Of a stretch of DNA of 64,000 nucleotides, positions 1 through 7,979 are shown piece after piece; the stretch's first letter is position 1; each line of letters starts with the position of its first letter. The notes under the pieces are model-generated. The model saw only the letters and a list, made by a program, of their open reading frames with translations, was not told the origin of the DNA and ran no database searches. Made by a program: the position numbers and the translations under genes. The stretch lies in assembly GCF_019038465.1 (NCBI RefSeq), contig NZ_JAFKRH010000025.1, forward strand, positions 1 to 64,000, in the 5' to 3' direction. Origin of the DNA: Synechococcus sp. CCY 0621. GTDB lineage: Bacteria > Cyanobacteriota > Cyanobacteriia > PCC-6307 > Cyanobiaceae.

Positions 1-491
1 ATGACCAAGGGAGCCTGGTCGGAGGTGGTGTCCCAGGCCTCGGCGCCGTCAGCGGTGCTGACGGCCAGCACGCTGCAGGCCCTGCAGCCGCAGCTGGGGC
101 CCATGGCAGCGGTGGTGGGTTTCGCCCCGGGCAGGGAATCGCTCAGAGCCTGATGGCTGTTCATCGCCAGATCTGGTATCGAGATGATGGCGACACCCTT
201 CTGGAAAACGGCCCCATCGCTGCTGGGCGCCAGATGGCTGGATTCCAGTGAGTCCCGAGTGGCTTCAGCGGGGGGAGGTTGTGAGGCCTTGGTGGTGGCC
301 AGAACAGCTGTGATCAGCGGGCTCGATGCCTCCGCTGCCGCTGCAGGGGCGTCGGTAAGAAGGGACAGGGTTGTATCGATGGAACGCTTCGCTGGGCTGG
401 AGAGCTCTGGGAAGAGGAAGGAAGGCGATTGTTGGCCCCCTGCCTGATTGGTGTAAGTCATGGCGAATCGAGGGAGAACAGAAGACGACAT
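1..491 (-). CDS. Partial unknown protein running off the left edge
   Basis: An open frame reads leftward from an ATG at 491-489 (a second ATG lies at 461-459) to the window edge without a stop, giving about 163 residues. The N-terminal two thirds is rich in Ala, Ser, Pro and Thr, with no membrane segment and no clear signal peptide. Near the edge comes a cysteine cluster, SCGCRAC, then an acidic stretch. N-terminal CGC-x-x-C clusters occur in some secreted cyanobacterial metallopeptidases, but that resemblance is only suggestive. No good ribosome binding site precedes either ATG. It lies on the same strand as the HpsJ/PEP-CTERM genes upstream and could belong to the same surface system. The function is not known. 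Confidence 0.45.
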   Translation of the reverse strand, partial: MSSSVLPRFAMTYTNQAGGQQSPSFLFPELSSPAKRSIDTTLSLLTDAPAAAAEASSPLITAVLATTKASQPPPAEATRDSLESSHLAPSSDGAVFQKGVAIISIPDLAMNSHQALSDSLPGAKPTTAAMGPSCGCRACSVLAVSTADGAEAWDTTSDQAPLV

Positions 492-1079
492 CCATCCGCG
501 CCGAGATCACCCAACTGTTGCCAGATGGAGATTCCAAGACGAGTTCAAAGTCATCGCGCCCAGAGCACTGGGGGGATTGACTTTGTTGCTGGGGGGGTGG
601 CGATGGAAGGGAACCTTTGCCACCGGAACGCATCATGGTTCTGCAGCAACCGTGCCGTCTTTGTGCTCAGGCCAATTCAGAAGGAGAGTTCTATGGCCGT
701 GGCTGAGCAAAGCCTTAGGTTTTCACCGGCAGTCCTGTGCGTTCGGGCTCAAGAATCTTTGTAATGGCGGCCAGACGGCCTGTCCCGGGCGATCCTGCGA
801 GGGCTGCTGCTGAGCAGTTTCAGACCCAGGAAAGGAACATCACAAGGGGGAGGTGGAGGGGCAAACCCAAGCTGTACCAAGGCTTCTCGCAAGATCTGGC
901 CGTGAAATTGTAACCCTTTGCAAAGCCTGTCCACGGGCTGAGGGTCAGCGCATCAACGGCCTAAGTGTCGTTAAGCATTTCAGTCGATCTGTGCCGCATC
1001 TGCAGCCGCAGTGTTTTGTGCATCTGACCGATGTCTTAGGGGGATGGTGCCATCCAGGACGCCGCCAGGCAAGGCCTCT
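492..1079. other. Gene-poor spacer, 588 bp
   Basis: No convincing gene is seen on either strand. Short open frames on both strands have no recognisable domain and unlikely composition. A minus-strand stretch near 700-790 reads like the tail of a protein (ends LPVKT then stop) but is closed by a stop just upstream, so it could be a remnant. The spacer separates the edge gene from the HpsJ-like gene that ends at 1080. Confidence 0.4.
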
Positions 1080-1973
1080 TCAGGGGGGAGGCGGAACGCC
1101 TGTTTCCGAGGTGTCGTCCTCTTCGGGCAGCAGCTGGGAGAGGTAGGCATCTTGCCTTGAGGACCCGGTCCGCCCGGGAAGGGACAGACCACTCAGGACC
1201 CCAGCCGCGGGGGGCGCCCCCCGTGGGCTTTGCAGACTGAGCCTGGTGTGCCACTCCACCAGCAAAGGGACGTCACTGCCTTTGCGTTGGGCACCCATGG
1301 CGAAGCCGATGGCCAGGGCGAGTGCGGACAACATCACCCGCAGGCTGTCCTTGAAGGCGGCCTCGATGGCCTGGGGGGCAGGGGCCTGAATCCTGGCCTC
1401 CACTTGCTCTCGCACCACTTTGAGCCGAGCCAGCATCGTGCGCTTGGTTTCCGGCAAGGTGTCCCCAAGGGTTTCGAACCGGATTCCCAGGCTGGGGGTC
1501 TGGATTGCCTGGAGGCGAGCCTGAAGGTTGTCGAGGCTGCTGGCCGAGGTGATGGTGTCCTGCAGCAGATCGAAGGTGCTGGTGGCGGCAGAAAGCTGGC
1601 GGGCGACATTGGCCCTGGCTGTCGCCACGCGCTGCCAGCCGGCATAGGCCTGCAGGGGAACGATGAGCAGGAAGCCGATGACGGCCACGATCGCCAGGCG
1701 GGCCACACCGTCGCGCCGCTTCTGCAGCGTTGGGTTCTCTGGGTCGAGATAGGCCGCCAGATGGAGCAGCCCGAGGGCGACCAGGGGGATGGTGGCCGAA
1801 TCCAGGCAGCTCGAGATGAAGCGCAGCTGCCAGGCGGTGTCCAGCAGGCGAATCGGAAGGACGCTGGCCAGCAGAGTGATGAGGTAGATCACGAACAACG
1901 CGATCGCCATGAAGGCCAGCCGATCGGCCAGGATGGCCGAATCAAACTCTCTGAATTCCTTGGTGCTGGCCAT
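1080..1973 (-). CDS. HpsJ-like membrane protein (copy 1)
   Basis: A 297-residue membrane protein of the HpsJ-like family, known from hormogonium polysaccharide loci and from exosortase/PEP-CTERM systems of cyanobacteria. It has three hydrophobic segments in the first 115 residues (about 22-42, 60-75 and 92-108), then a charged helical middle with regularly spaced leucines, then a fourth segment near 213-228 ending GAQRKG. The C-terminal tail is Pro/Ser/Gly-rich and poorly conserved. It shares the DRL-x-x-x-A-I start, the GLLHLAAYLDP motif and the VPLLVEW motif with the copies at 3187 and 5695. A decayed PEP-CTERM gene lies upstream on the same strand. The exact role of the family is unknown; the link to surface polysaccharide or protein sorting is inferred from family context. 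Confidence 0.75.
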   Translation of the reverse strand: MASTKEFREFDSAILADRLAFMAIALFVIYLITLLASVLPIRLLDTAWQLRFISSCLDSATIPLVALGLLHLAAYLDPENPTLQKRRDGVARLAIVAVIGFLLIVPLQAYAGWQRVATARANVARQLSAATSTFDLLQDTITSASSLDNLQARLQAIQTPSLGIRFETLGDTLPETKRTMLARLKVVREQVEARIQAPAPQAIEAAFKDSLRVMLSALALAIGFAMGAQRKGSDVPLLVEWHTRLSLQSPRGAPPAAGVLSGLSLPGRTGSSRQDAYLSQLLPEEDDTSETGVPPPP

Positions 1974-2359
1974 CAGGAATGCCCGGCTTGAACCCGGCCC
2001 ATTGGCTGGCCAGCGTGACTTTCAGCGTCGATGTCGATGGGATGGTTAGCGAGCGCCACGGAATCGTACGCATTCAGATCGCTGAACTTTCCCGCAGCAG
2101 CTTCATTTCCTGACAATGGATGTTGCCAGTCTTCCAACCGACCGGCCCTTCAATGTGTGACTGCTTATGACCAGGCACGGAGATGCGTCCGTGGTTGGTC
2201 ACCAACCAATAACTCAGGAGTGGCAGGCACTGCTATTGCAGAGGAAACAGGAAAGGAGTATTGATGTAAGCCAGATCACGCCGCTGAGGCGCGTTGCGGG
2301 GCTCCCTCGCTGAAGCAGGCCTGCGCAGGTCTTCATGTACCGATATTGGACTGGGAGTG
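1974..2359. other. Spacer upstream of HpsJ copy 1
   Basis: About 390 bp without a recognisable gene, between the degenerate PEP-CTERM tail and the first HpsJ-like gene. It would hold the promoter for that gene on the minus strand, but no clear -10/-35 pair was found. Part may be former 3' sequence of the pseudogene, because the frame carrying the decayed tail has no nearby stop. Confidence 0.35.
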
Positions 2360-3072
2360 AGGAGCACTGGATCCGCCGCCTTACCCTGTGGCTCCATACG
2401 AAGGCTGCCGCCCCCCACAGGACGGGCAGATGACTAGGAACTTCGTTTGTGTCACGTTCATCAGGAATCCGCCAGAAGGCTTCCCCGGTCTAGCTCTTCT
2501 CCACCACGTTCTGTTCTTTCATTGGCTTTCCTGACGTTCTGGAAGAGAAAGGCCATCTGGCCTTGCTCCAACGGTCGCCAGATTCGAACGAATGGAACAG
2601 GCTATAGAGATGCTCGACAATCTGGTCGGCTTTGGAGATATTGGTGTCGTTGGATTTCAGCGAAAACTGAACCTTCACGTTGGTCCCGCCAGCGATCCCT
2701 GTGCTGCCCAAGCCACTATGGCAACCACTGCGGTTGCACATGCGCGCGCAGAAATCAAAGTTGGCAAAGGGGGCGTAAGGGGCGGTGCGCAGATTGGAGA
2801 TATCCAGTGGCTCATTTGGATTGTCGCGAATACCATTGTTTGAGTTCCCGAATTCTCGCCCGTACCCAGAGGCAGGGGGCTGTCGTTCAGCAGGGAAATC
2901 GCTTCACTTCCATTGCCGCGCAAGGGCTCGTTGAAGGCGAATTCCACCAGGGTGCCGGAGGGGGCCCCAGAAGTCGAAGCCCATCTTGCCCTTGACGCCG
3001 GTGGTGTAGTCGCTCGTACCGGCGATGCCGCCAAGCACCAGGGGGTGTTCCTGACTGTGGCTCGTAGGAATG
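2360..3072 (-). pseudogene. Decayed PEP-CTERM protein gene
   Basis: Pieces of a PEP-CTERM protein like those at 4170 and 6932 can be read in order on the minus strand, but in different frames. Near 3000 comes TTGVKGKMGFDFWGP, matching TGVAGKMTFDF of the intact copy. Next is a stretch reading VEFAFNEP. In another frame come DISNLRTAPYAPFANFDFC and then NVKVQFSLKS, matching the FDFCF and AVSFKIQSS parts of the intact gene. At 2444-2370 is a degraded sorting tail, EVPSHLPVLWGAAAF then VWSHRVRRRI. No single frame connects these blocks and no start or signal peptide survives, so at least two frameshifts have occurred. Position and order match one member of a repeated PEP-CTERM/HpsJ cassette. Confidence 0.7.
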
Positions 3073-3186
3073 CTTGCTTCCGTCACTCTGCTGGAAGGTC
3101 TTTCACCCTGCTCAAGGTTTCTGCGCTGCAGTTCTGCTCCTGCCTCGGTGCCCCCCGGTGCTGTCCTCAGCGGGGCAGGCAGGCGC

Positions 3187-4032
3187 TCAGGGTGTGCGGG
3201 TGGGATCGTGCTCCGGCGAAGTGAGCTGGTCGTAATAGTCAACTTCAGCGACGCTGGGAACTCCACGCGGTGGGCGGCCTCTCGGGTTTTTCATGCTCCA
3301 GAGCGTGAGCAATTCCACGAGCAGCGGCACCTCCTGGTCGCGGCGCTGGGCGGCCATCGCGAAGGCAAGGGCATAAACCATGCTGGTACCCATTAGCCGC
3401 AGGGAGTTTCTGGCCAAGTCCTCGATGGCCTCGGGGGGCGGGGCATTGATTCTCGTCTTCACCTGCTCCTCGACTTCGTTGAGGCGGAGGTGCATTTGGC
3501 GCTTGGTTTCGGGCAATGGCAGGCCCAGGTCCTCAAAGCGGATACCCAGTTCCGGTGACTGAAGGGATCGCAGGCGCGCCTCGAGGTCATCGACGCTGGA
3601 GGCGGAGCTGATCGCTTCGCGGACCAGGGCAAAGTTCCTGTTGGCGCTCGTCAGCTGCGTCGTCACCCGGGCCTTGGCAGTGGCCACGGTGCTCCAGGAG
3701 GCCAAGACTTGTCCTGGGATCAGCAGCAGGAAGCCGATCACGGCCAGGATCGCCAAGCGGGCTAAGCGATCTCTGCGATCTGCCAGAGCGGAGTTGGCAG
3801 GATCCAGGTAAGCCGCCAGATGCAGCAACCCGAGGCCCACCAGGGGGATAGCGGCGGTATCGATCAGGGTCGAGATGGCCTTTCGTTGCCAGAGCGTGTC
3901 AAGTGTCTGGATCGGCAGCATGACTGCCAAGGCCGAGACGACGTACAGAACGAACAGAACGATCGCGATGATTCCAAGTCGATCTGCAAGGACTGAAGAT
4001 TGGAAATCTCTTAATTCTGTCTCGGGAGGCAT
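3187..4032 (-). CDS. HpsJ-like membrane protein (copy 2)
   Basis: A 281-residue paralogue of the proteins at 1080 and 5695. It has three N-terminal hydrophobic segments (about 20-42, 58-75 and 92-110), a soluble helical middle (about 115-210) and a fourth hydrophobic stretch near 213-228 ending in AMAAQRRD, followed by VPLLVELLTLWS and a short Pro/Arg-rich tail. GLGLLHLAAYLDP and PLPETKRQM are shared with copy 1. The start ATG at 4032 gives an N-terminus that aligns with copy 1. The PEP-CTERM gene ending at 4170 lies 137 bp upstream on the same strand, so the two could be co-transcribed. Family membership is fairly sure; biochemical function is not known. Confidence 0.77.
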   Translation of the reverse strand: MPPETELRDFQSSVLADRLGIIAIVLFVLYVVSALAVMLPIQTLDTLWQRKAISTLIDTAAIPLVGLGLLHLAAYLDPANSALADRRDRLARLAILAVIGFLLLIPGQVLASWSTVATAKARVTTQLTSANRNFALVREAISSASSVDDLEARLRSLQSPELGIRFEDLGLPLPETKRQMHLRLNEVEEQVKTRINAPPPEAIEDLARNSLRLMGTSMVYALAFAMAAQRRDQEVPLLVELLTLWSMKNPRGRPPRGVPSVAEVDYYDQLTSPEHDPTRTP

Positions 4033-4169
4033 GAACGAAATCTGGAAAATTCAATTAGACCACTGCAGCTGCGCAAGGCACCTGCATGGAAGTTGAACCT
4101 ATCAAGACCCTATCGGCATCCCTTGTCAATCCGAAAGTGCTGGATTGCGGCAAAGTGAAGCTGGGTGGC

Positions 4170-5030
4170 TCAGGACTCCAGGGAAGGCTGAGCGCGTGTG
4201 GCAGAGATGCGGTGGCGCAGCTTGCGGCTGTAGCCGAAAGCTGCGGCGGCACCGAAGAGAGGAAGCGGACCAGGAACGGCATCCCCGGGGGCAGGGCCAG
4301 GGCCGGTACAAATGCCGTTCTTACAGACAGTTTGTCCAACGACTTTATCACTGGTACTTCCGTTGAGGCTCCCCGTTATGGACTGCCAACGAGTGGCAAT
4401 TGGACATGGTTGGTTGTTTGAGCAGGAGTTCTGGGTGTTATATATATACTGCTGGAAATACTGAGATACGAGATTTGCGCTGGCGAGAGACGATTGAATC
4501 TTGAAGCTAACAGCGGTTTGGCCATTGGGAGGCTTCACGCCGACGTTCCCACTGCCGGCACCGTTGCAATTTTGAGAGCCAACGAAGCAGAAGTCAAAAG
4601 TTCCAACTCCGCCTAGATTTGCGTTCGAAGTGTAGGGAGTCAAGTCGAAGTATTGATCGGCAGTGGCAGTCCCGCCTGGTTCAACCTCAACGAAGGGAGA
4701 TTTCTTGGGATTATATGCTAAAAACTGGAATCCTCCGTCTGTGGTTGTGTCATCTGCTGTTGTTTGGGTTTGGGGTGGGAGGGAGATGGCGAATCCTGTG
4801 ATTACTCCGGTGGTACCACCCAAGGTAGGAGTGTTATTGAATATGCCGACTGCCATCTCATATTCGCCTGGCACGCTTTGCGACTTGGTAAAGTCAAAGG
4901 TCATTTTCCCGGCGACCCCAGTAGCGCCTAAGAAGTTCACATCAAATGCCAAGGCGGGCGCGCTACTTCCTAGGAGCCCTGCGAGGCACCCCGCGGCTAG
5001 GAACAGGTTGCGCTTGGCCAAGGCCGGCAT
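4170..5030 (-). CDS. PEP-CTERM exported protein (copy 1)
   Basis: A 286-residue secreted protein. Residues 1-28 form a signal peptide (basic start, hydrophobic core, cut near APALAF). The middle is Gly/Asn/Thr/Ser-rich with few charges, as in surface proteins, and carries paired cysteines in FDFCFVGSQNC and in the SCSNNQPC and VCKNGIC stretches. The C-terminus carries a proline spacer, the motif VPGPLPLFGAAAAFGYSRK and a basic tail. This is the cyanobacterial form of the PEP-CTERM sorting tail, which in known systems is cut and anchored by an exosortase. The paralogue at 6932 shares the layout and the TFDFCF motif. Attachment to the cell surface is inferred; the ligand or structural role is unknown. 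Confidence 0.8.
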   Translation of the reverse strand: MPALAKRNLFLAAGCLAGLLGSSAPALAFDVNFLGATGVAGKMTFDFTKSQSVPGEYEMAVGIFNNTPTLGGTTGVITGFAISLPPQTQTTADDTTTDGGFQFLAYNPKKSPFVEVEPGGTATADQYFDLTPYTSNANLGGVGTFDFCFVGSQNCNGAGSGNVGVKPPNGQTAVSFKIQSSLASANLVSQYFQQYIYNTQNSCSNNQPCPIATRWQSITGSLNGSTSDKVVGQTVCKNGICTGPGPAPGDAVPGPLPLFGAAAAFGYSRKLRHRISATRAQPSLES

Positions 5031-5053
5031 GACAAAGGGATGAATTTCCCTTC

Positions 5054-5084
5054 ACCCTAGCACAGGATTTCCAGAAAGGCTCAA
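5054..5084 (-). promoter_or_regulatory. Possible sigma-70 promoter of PEP-CTERM copy 1
   Basis: On the minus strand, TTGAGC (5084-5079) and TAGGGT (5059-5054) stand 19 bp apart, with a TG one base before the -10 element (TGC-TAGGGT). The start codon at 5030 lies 23 bp further on. The spacing is longer than ideal and the -10 is a weak match, so this is only a candidate. Confidence 0.25.
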
Positions 5085-5694
5085 GCCCCCCTTAGCCCGT
5101 CCTTAAGTTTCAGGGCTTCCGGGTTCCCTTGCCGTGGAGGCGTGGATTCCCATGAACTGATCTCTAGCTGTCGCTGGGATCAACCGTCCCGTCCCGGTTC
5201 TGGGCCCACGGCTCAGGGCTGTGCGCCCATAGAGCCTCCACCCCGGCTTCGCGTCGCTCGCAGCAAATCCGCTGCAGGAATGAATTCCGTTGGTTCGGGC
5301 GCCCTGACACGCCGGCTTGCCATGGCCGACCCATTCCCCACGATGGGAATGGACCCGAACCTGTGCCTGTTTCAAACGGCCTGTGGGCCTGTTGGCCTGC
5401 CGCTTGTGATTGCAGGGGCCTTTCCCTGCGCGGTGATCTGCGGGACAACGCTGACTGGCCAGGTGGAACTGGGCGATCCGGCGGCTTTCGACCGTCGGGC
5501 CAAGCTGGGACTTCCCAGCGGACCTGACCACCAGCGGATGAGCCCCCACTCGTTCAGCCGGGAGCCGTTGCTGGGGATCCTTAGGGGTTGGGCCGGCTTA
5601 GCGAGGTCCATGACGTTGGGCCAGGGGAAAGCTCTAGGTGCTGAGCCTGCCGGCGCGGGGCAGAATCACCAGGAAGCCCCGGCGTCACTCCCGT
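5085..5694. other. Unassigned spacer, 610 bp
   Basis: Between PEP-CTERM copy 1 and HpsJ copy 3. Open frames exist on both strands: a plus frame 5142-5777 running into the antisense of HpsJ, and minus frames 5103-5549 and 5372-5611. None has a family I recognise. The base composition is richer in GC than the flanking PEP-CTERM genes. The plus frame contains GPVGLPLVIAGAFPCAVI, which could be a chance hydrophobic run. The sequence is extra compared with the shorter spacer at the equivalent place before copy 2 (about 115 bp between 3072 and 3187), so it may be an insertion or a decayed gene. Confidence 0.35.
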
Positions 5695-6591
5695 TCAAGG
5701 CGCGGGATGTGGGCCTTCGTCATCCTGATGGGCCAGGGCTTCGAAGTAGTCCTCTTCGCGCTGGTTGGGGGATTTGAGGAACGTCCTCCCAGCGCTGCCC
5801 TGACCCGACCGGGCAGGCCGGCGTAGGAGCGAACCGAGCAAGCGGCCTGGCAGGGAAGGCCATTCCACCAGGAACGGCACAGGGCTGTTCTTTCGCTGGG
5901 CAAGGGCGGCGAAGGCGATGGCGAAGGCGATGGAAGAGACCATGACGCGGAAGGTCTCCCGCGTGATGCTTTCAGTGGTGGCGGGGTCAACGGGTGCGAA
6001 CCTCACCTTGAACTCACCTTCCGTTCTGTTCACCTGGGCCAGGAGCTGCTGTTTCAGTTGCGGAAGTGGGATGGCTGGAAATGGAGTGTCCCCCAACCGG
6101 ATCTGCAGATCAGGACGTTGGAGTGCCAGTAGACGTTTCTGAAGGTCTTCGGGACTGGTGGCCTTCTCGATGGCCTGACGAACCGCATCGGCCCGTTGGC
6201 TGGCGCTCTCTTGCTGTTGGTTGGAGACCGCGTTGGAGAGGCGATAGGTCTTCCAGACGGCATGGCCCTGGAGGGGAATGAGCAGCAGAAAGCCAAGGGC
6301 GGGCAGGATGGCCAACCGAGTCAGGGCCTGCCGCCGCCTCTGAAGTCGGAAGTCGCCAGGGCACAGGAAAGCGGCCAAATGAAGCAGAGCCAGGCCCAGC
6401 AGGGGAATGGGGGCTCCCTCCACGGCTAGCTTGATGCTGCTGAGTTGCCAGAGGGGATCGAGCAACCTGGGCGGCAGGATGAATGCCAGAACCGAGATCA
6501 GATAGACCGCAAACAGAGCCATGGCGACCAACGCCAGACGATCGGCGAAGATCGCCGCCTCAACATTTCTGCTTTGTGGGCTTTCAATCAT
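5695..6591 (-). CDS. HpsJ-like membrane protein (copy 3)
   Basis: A 298-residue third paralogue. The N-terminus has the same FADRLALVAMALFAVYLI pattern as the other copies; hydrophobic segments lie near 20-42, 60-76 and 92-108. A long polar helical region rich in Gln and Glu (about 115-205) could form a coiled coil. A fourth hydrophobic segment ends in AALAQRKN and is followed by VPFLVEWP. The tail has a basic Leu/Arg part and an acidic end. It is the most diverged copy (GLALLHLAAFL in place of GLLHLAAYL). The PEP-CTERM gene upstream at 6932 has its own terminator, so this gene probably has a separate promoter in the 340-bp spacer. Function unknown beyond the link with PEP-CTERM/exopolysaccharide loci. 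Confidence 0.76.
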   Translation of the reverse strand: MIESPQSRNVEAAIFADRLALVAMALFAVYLISVLAFILPPRLLDPLWQLSSIKLAVEGAPIPLLGLALLHLAAFLCPGDFRLQRRRQALTRLAILPALGFLLLIPLQGHAVWKTYRLSNAVSNQQQESASQRADAVRQAIEKATSPEDLQKRLLALQRPDLQIRLGDTPFPAIPLPQLKQQLLAQVNRTEGEFKVRFAPVDPATTESITRETFRVMVSSIAFAIAFAALAQRKNSPVPFLVEWPSLPGRLLGSLLRRPARSGQGSAGRTFLKSPNQREEDYFEALAHQDDEGPHPAP

Positions 6592-6931
6592 GGAGGCGAC
6601 GTTGAGAGGTCAGGTGATGAGCATTCGGCAGGTGTGAGTGAGAAGTCCAACCCCGTCGCCCAGTTGATAAGGTACGCCTTGGTACTACCTACTCTCGCCC
6701 TCTGATCCTGCCACGCGCTTGGCCTACTGACGAGCCATGATGCTCCGCAAGGGGATTTCTCCATCAAGCGATCAAGAACAACTGTGAGGTGATCCTCTGA
6801 GATGGTGACCTGCTTCCTTTCTCTCTGGAAGGGAAGCAAGAAACAAGCAAATGAAAAAGCCTGCTCAAATTGAGCAGGCCAAAAAATTAGAAATTGTTAG
6901 TGCGGAGTAAGTAGGATTTCAATGAGTTGGC
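6592..6931. other. Spacer between PEP-CTERM copy 2 and HpsJ copy 3
   Basis: A 340-bp AT-richer spacer. Its right end holds the terminator of the PEP-CTERM gene; the left part should hold the promoter of the HpsJ-like gene. No gene or further structure was recognised. Confidence 0.4.
6854..6880 (-). terminator. Rho-independent terminator after PEP-CTERM copy 2
   Basis: GCCTGCTC (6859-6866) pairs with GAGCAGGC (6872-6879); two more A-T pairs can close the loop, giving a strong 8-10 bp stem. Read on the minus strand, it is followed by TTTTT (6858-6854), as expected for an intrinsic terminator. It sits about 50 bp after the stop of the gene at 6932, so that gene is probably a single-gene transcript. 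Confidence 0.85.
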
Positions 6932-7729
6932 TCAGGAGATCAGGCTACTGGCTTGTAGGCGGCGACGAATTTTGCGGCTGTAGCCGAATGCAGCTGCGGC
7001 ACCGAAGAGGGGCAGAGGCCCTGGCACCTCATCCCCTGGTGCCGGCGGGGGGGGAGTGCAGTTGGGATCTGTGGGTGGGCAGACGTAACCAGGCACCTTA
7101 TCGCTGCCGCCATTGGGCCCAATGCCTTGCCAGCGAGTGGCCACTGCATAAGGCTGGGCACTCTGATTGTCAAGAATGAATTGCTTGATCAAGCCAGAAA
7201 CCGCCGTTGTGCTTCCGGCAGTTGAGGCAATCTTAAACTGCACTTTGCCAACGTCGGTCGGCTGCAATCCCGTCGTGCCGTTGCCTGCGCCGGCGCAATT
7301 AGCGCCAGAATCAATGAAGCAGAAATCGAATGTTCCCAGTGGAGGTAGATTGGTGCCTTCGCTAAGCGAAGCCATGTTATATGGAATATTTGGAGCCAGT
7401 GTTACATTACCGCCCGGGTTAGGTTGGACAATCTGAAGGAAGGGAGAAGCCAACGGATTGTAGGTTAAAAATCCGAAGCCATTACTGCTGGGCAGTGATA
7501 GTGCAAACCCGGTCAGTGCTGCTGAGCCCGGAGGGTCGGGGGTGGTATTGGTAACTTCCAAATCCATGTAATAGTCCGAGCCAGTGGCGGTGAAGTCGAA
7601 CTTCATGGTTGCAGTGACGCCAGTGGCTCCTGCAAAGTTCACTAGGAAGTCATCGGCTGCCAAGGCCGGGGCTGCCGCCAAGAGCGTGGTGACGGACCCT
7701 ATGGCTAAGAAGCGGTGAGAGACCTTCAC
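6932..7729 (-). CDS. PEP-CTERM exported protein (copy 2)
   Basis: A 265-residue secreted protein starting with GTG at 7729. Residues 1-24 form a signal peptide ending APALAAD. The mature part is poor in charge and rich in Gly, Asn, Thr and Pro, with paired cysteines in TFDFCFIDSGANC and in YVCPPTDPNC. A proline-rich spacer leads to the sorting tail VPGPLPLFGAAAAFGYSRK and a basic end. It shares the VNFAGATGV and KFDFTATGS blocks with copy 1, which reads VNFLGATGV and TFDFTKSQS, so the two arose by duplication. Surface display by an exosortase encoded elsewhere is inferred from the tail. A clear terminator follows the gene. Role and ligand unknown. Confidence 0.8.
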   Translation of the reverse strand: MKVSHRFLAIGSVTTLLAAAPALAADDFLVNFAGATGVTATMKFDFTATGSDYYMDLEVTNTTPDPPGSAALTGFALSLPSSNGFGFLTYNPLASPFLQIVQPNPGGNVTLAPNIPYNMASLSEGTNLPPLGTFDFCFIDSGANCAGAGNGTTGLQPTDVGKVQFKIASTAGSTTAVSGLIKQFILDNQSAQPYAVATRWQGIGPNGGSDKVPGYVCPPTDPNCTPPPPAPGDEVPGPLPLFGAAAAFGYSRKIRRRLQASSLIS

Positions 7730-7979
7730 GGGTAAAAATCGCCAGAACGTTAGATTTTTAGCATGCTGCCCTCACCAATTCCGGACATGGCGTCAAGAAA
7801 TTTAAGGAAAAAAGCAGCAGATCTGCATCCTTGCTTCATGCCCTTGCGTGCCGGTCGCTGGAAGGGTTCCTCAAGGCTGAAGCCATTCCGGGGTTCTGGC
7901 CCTGCAGGAGTCGGCAGGGCTTAACGATCCTGCCGACCCGTCCCCGAGGCTTAGCGGCTGCCAGGGATGTAGGCCATCC
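7730..7979. other. Upstream region of PEP-CTERM copy 2
   Basis: About 250 bp, AT-rich next to the gene (runs of T and A near 7750-7820 on the minus strand), so it probably holds the promoter. A TTGACG stands near 7785-7790 on the minus strand, but no matching -10 box was found at the right distance. No gene recognised. Confidence 0.35.

Noticed and set aside
700-790. Short minus-strand stretch ending LPVKT-stop
   Set aside because: A stop lies only about 30 codons upstream, no family was recognised, and the length is too short to support a gene.
2580-2589. GTTCGAATC on the minus strand, like a tRNA T-loop
   Set aside because: The stem bases around it do not pair, no anticodon or acceptor arm fits, and the sequence lies inside the decayed PEP-CTERM gene.
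3006-3019. GTA-N8-TAC, an NtcA-like spacing
   Set aside because: It lies within the pseudogene, with no -10 box or start codon at the correct distance.
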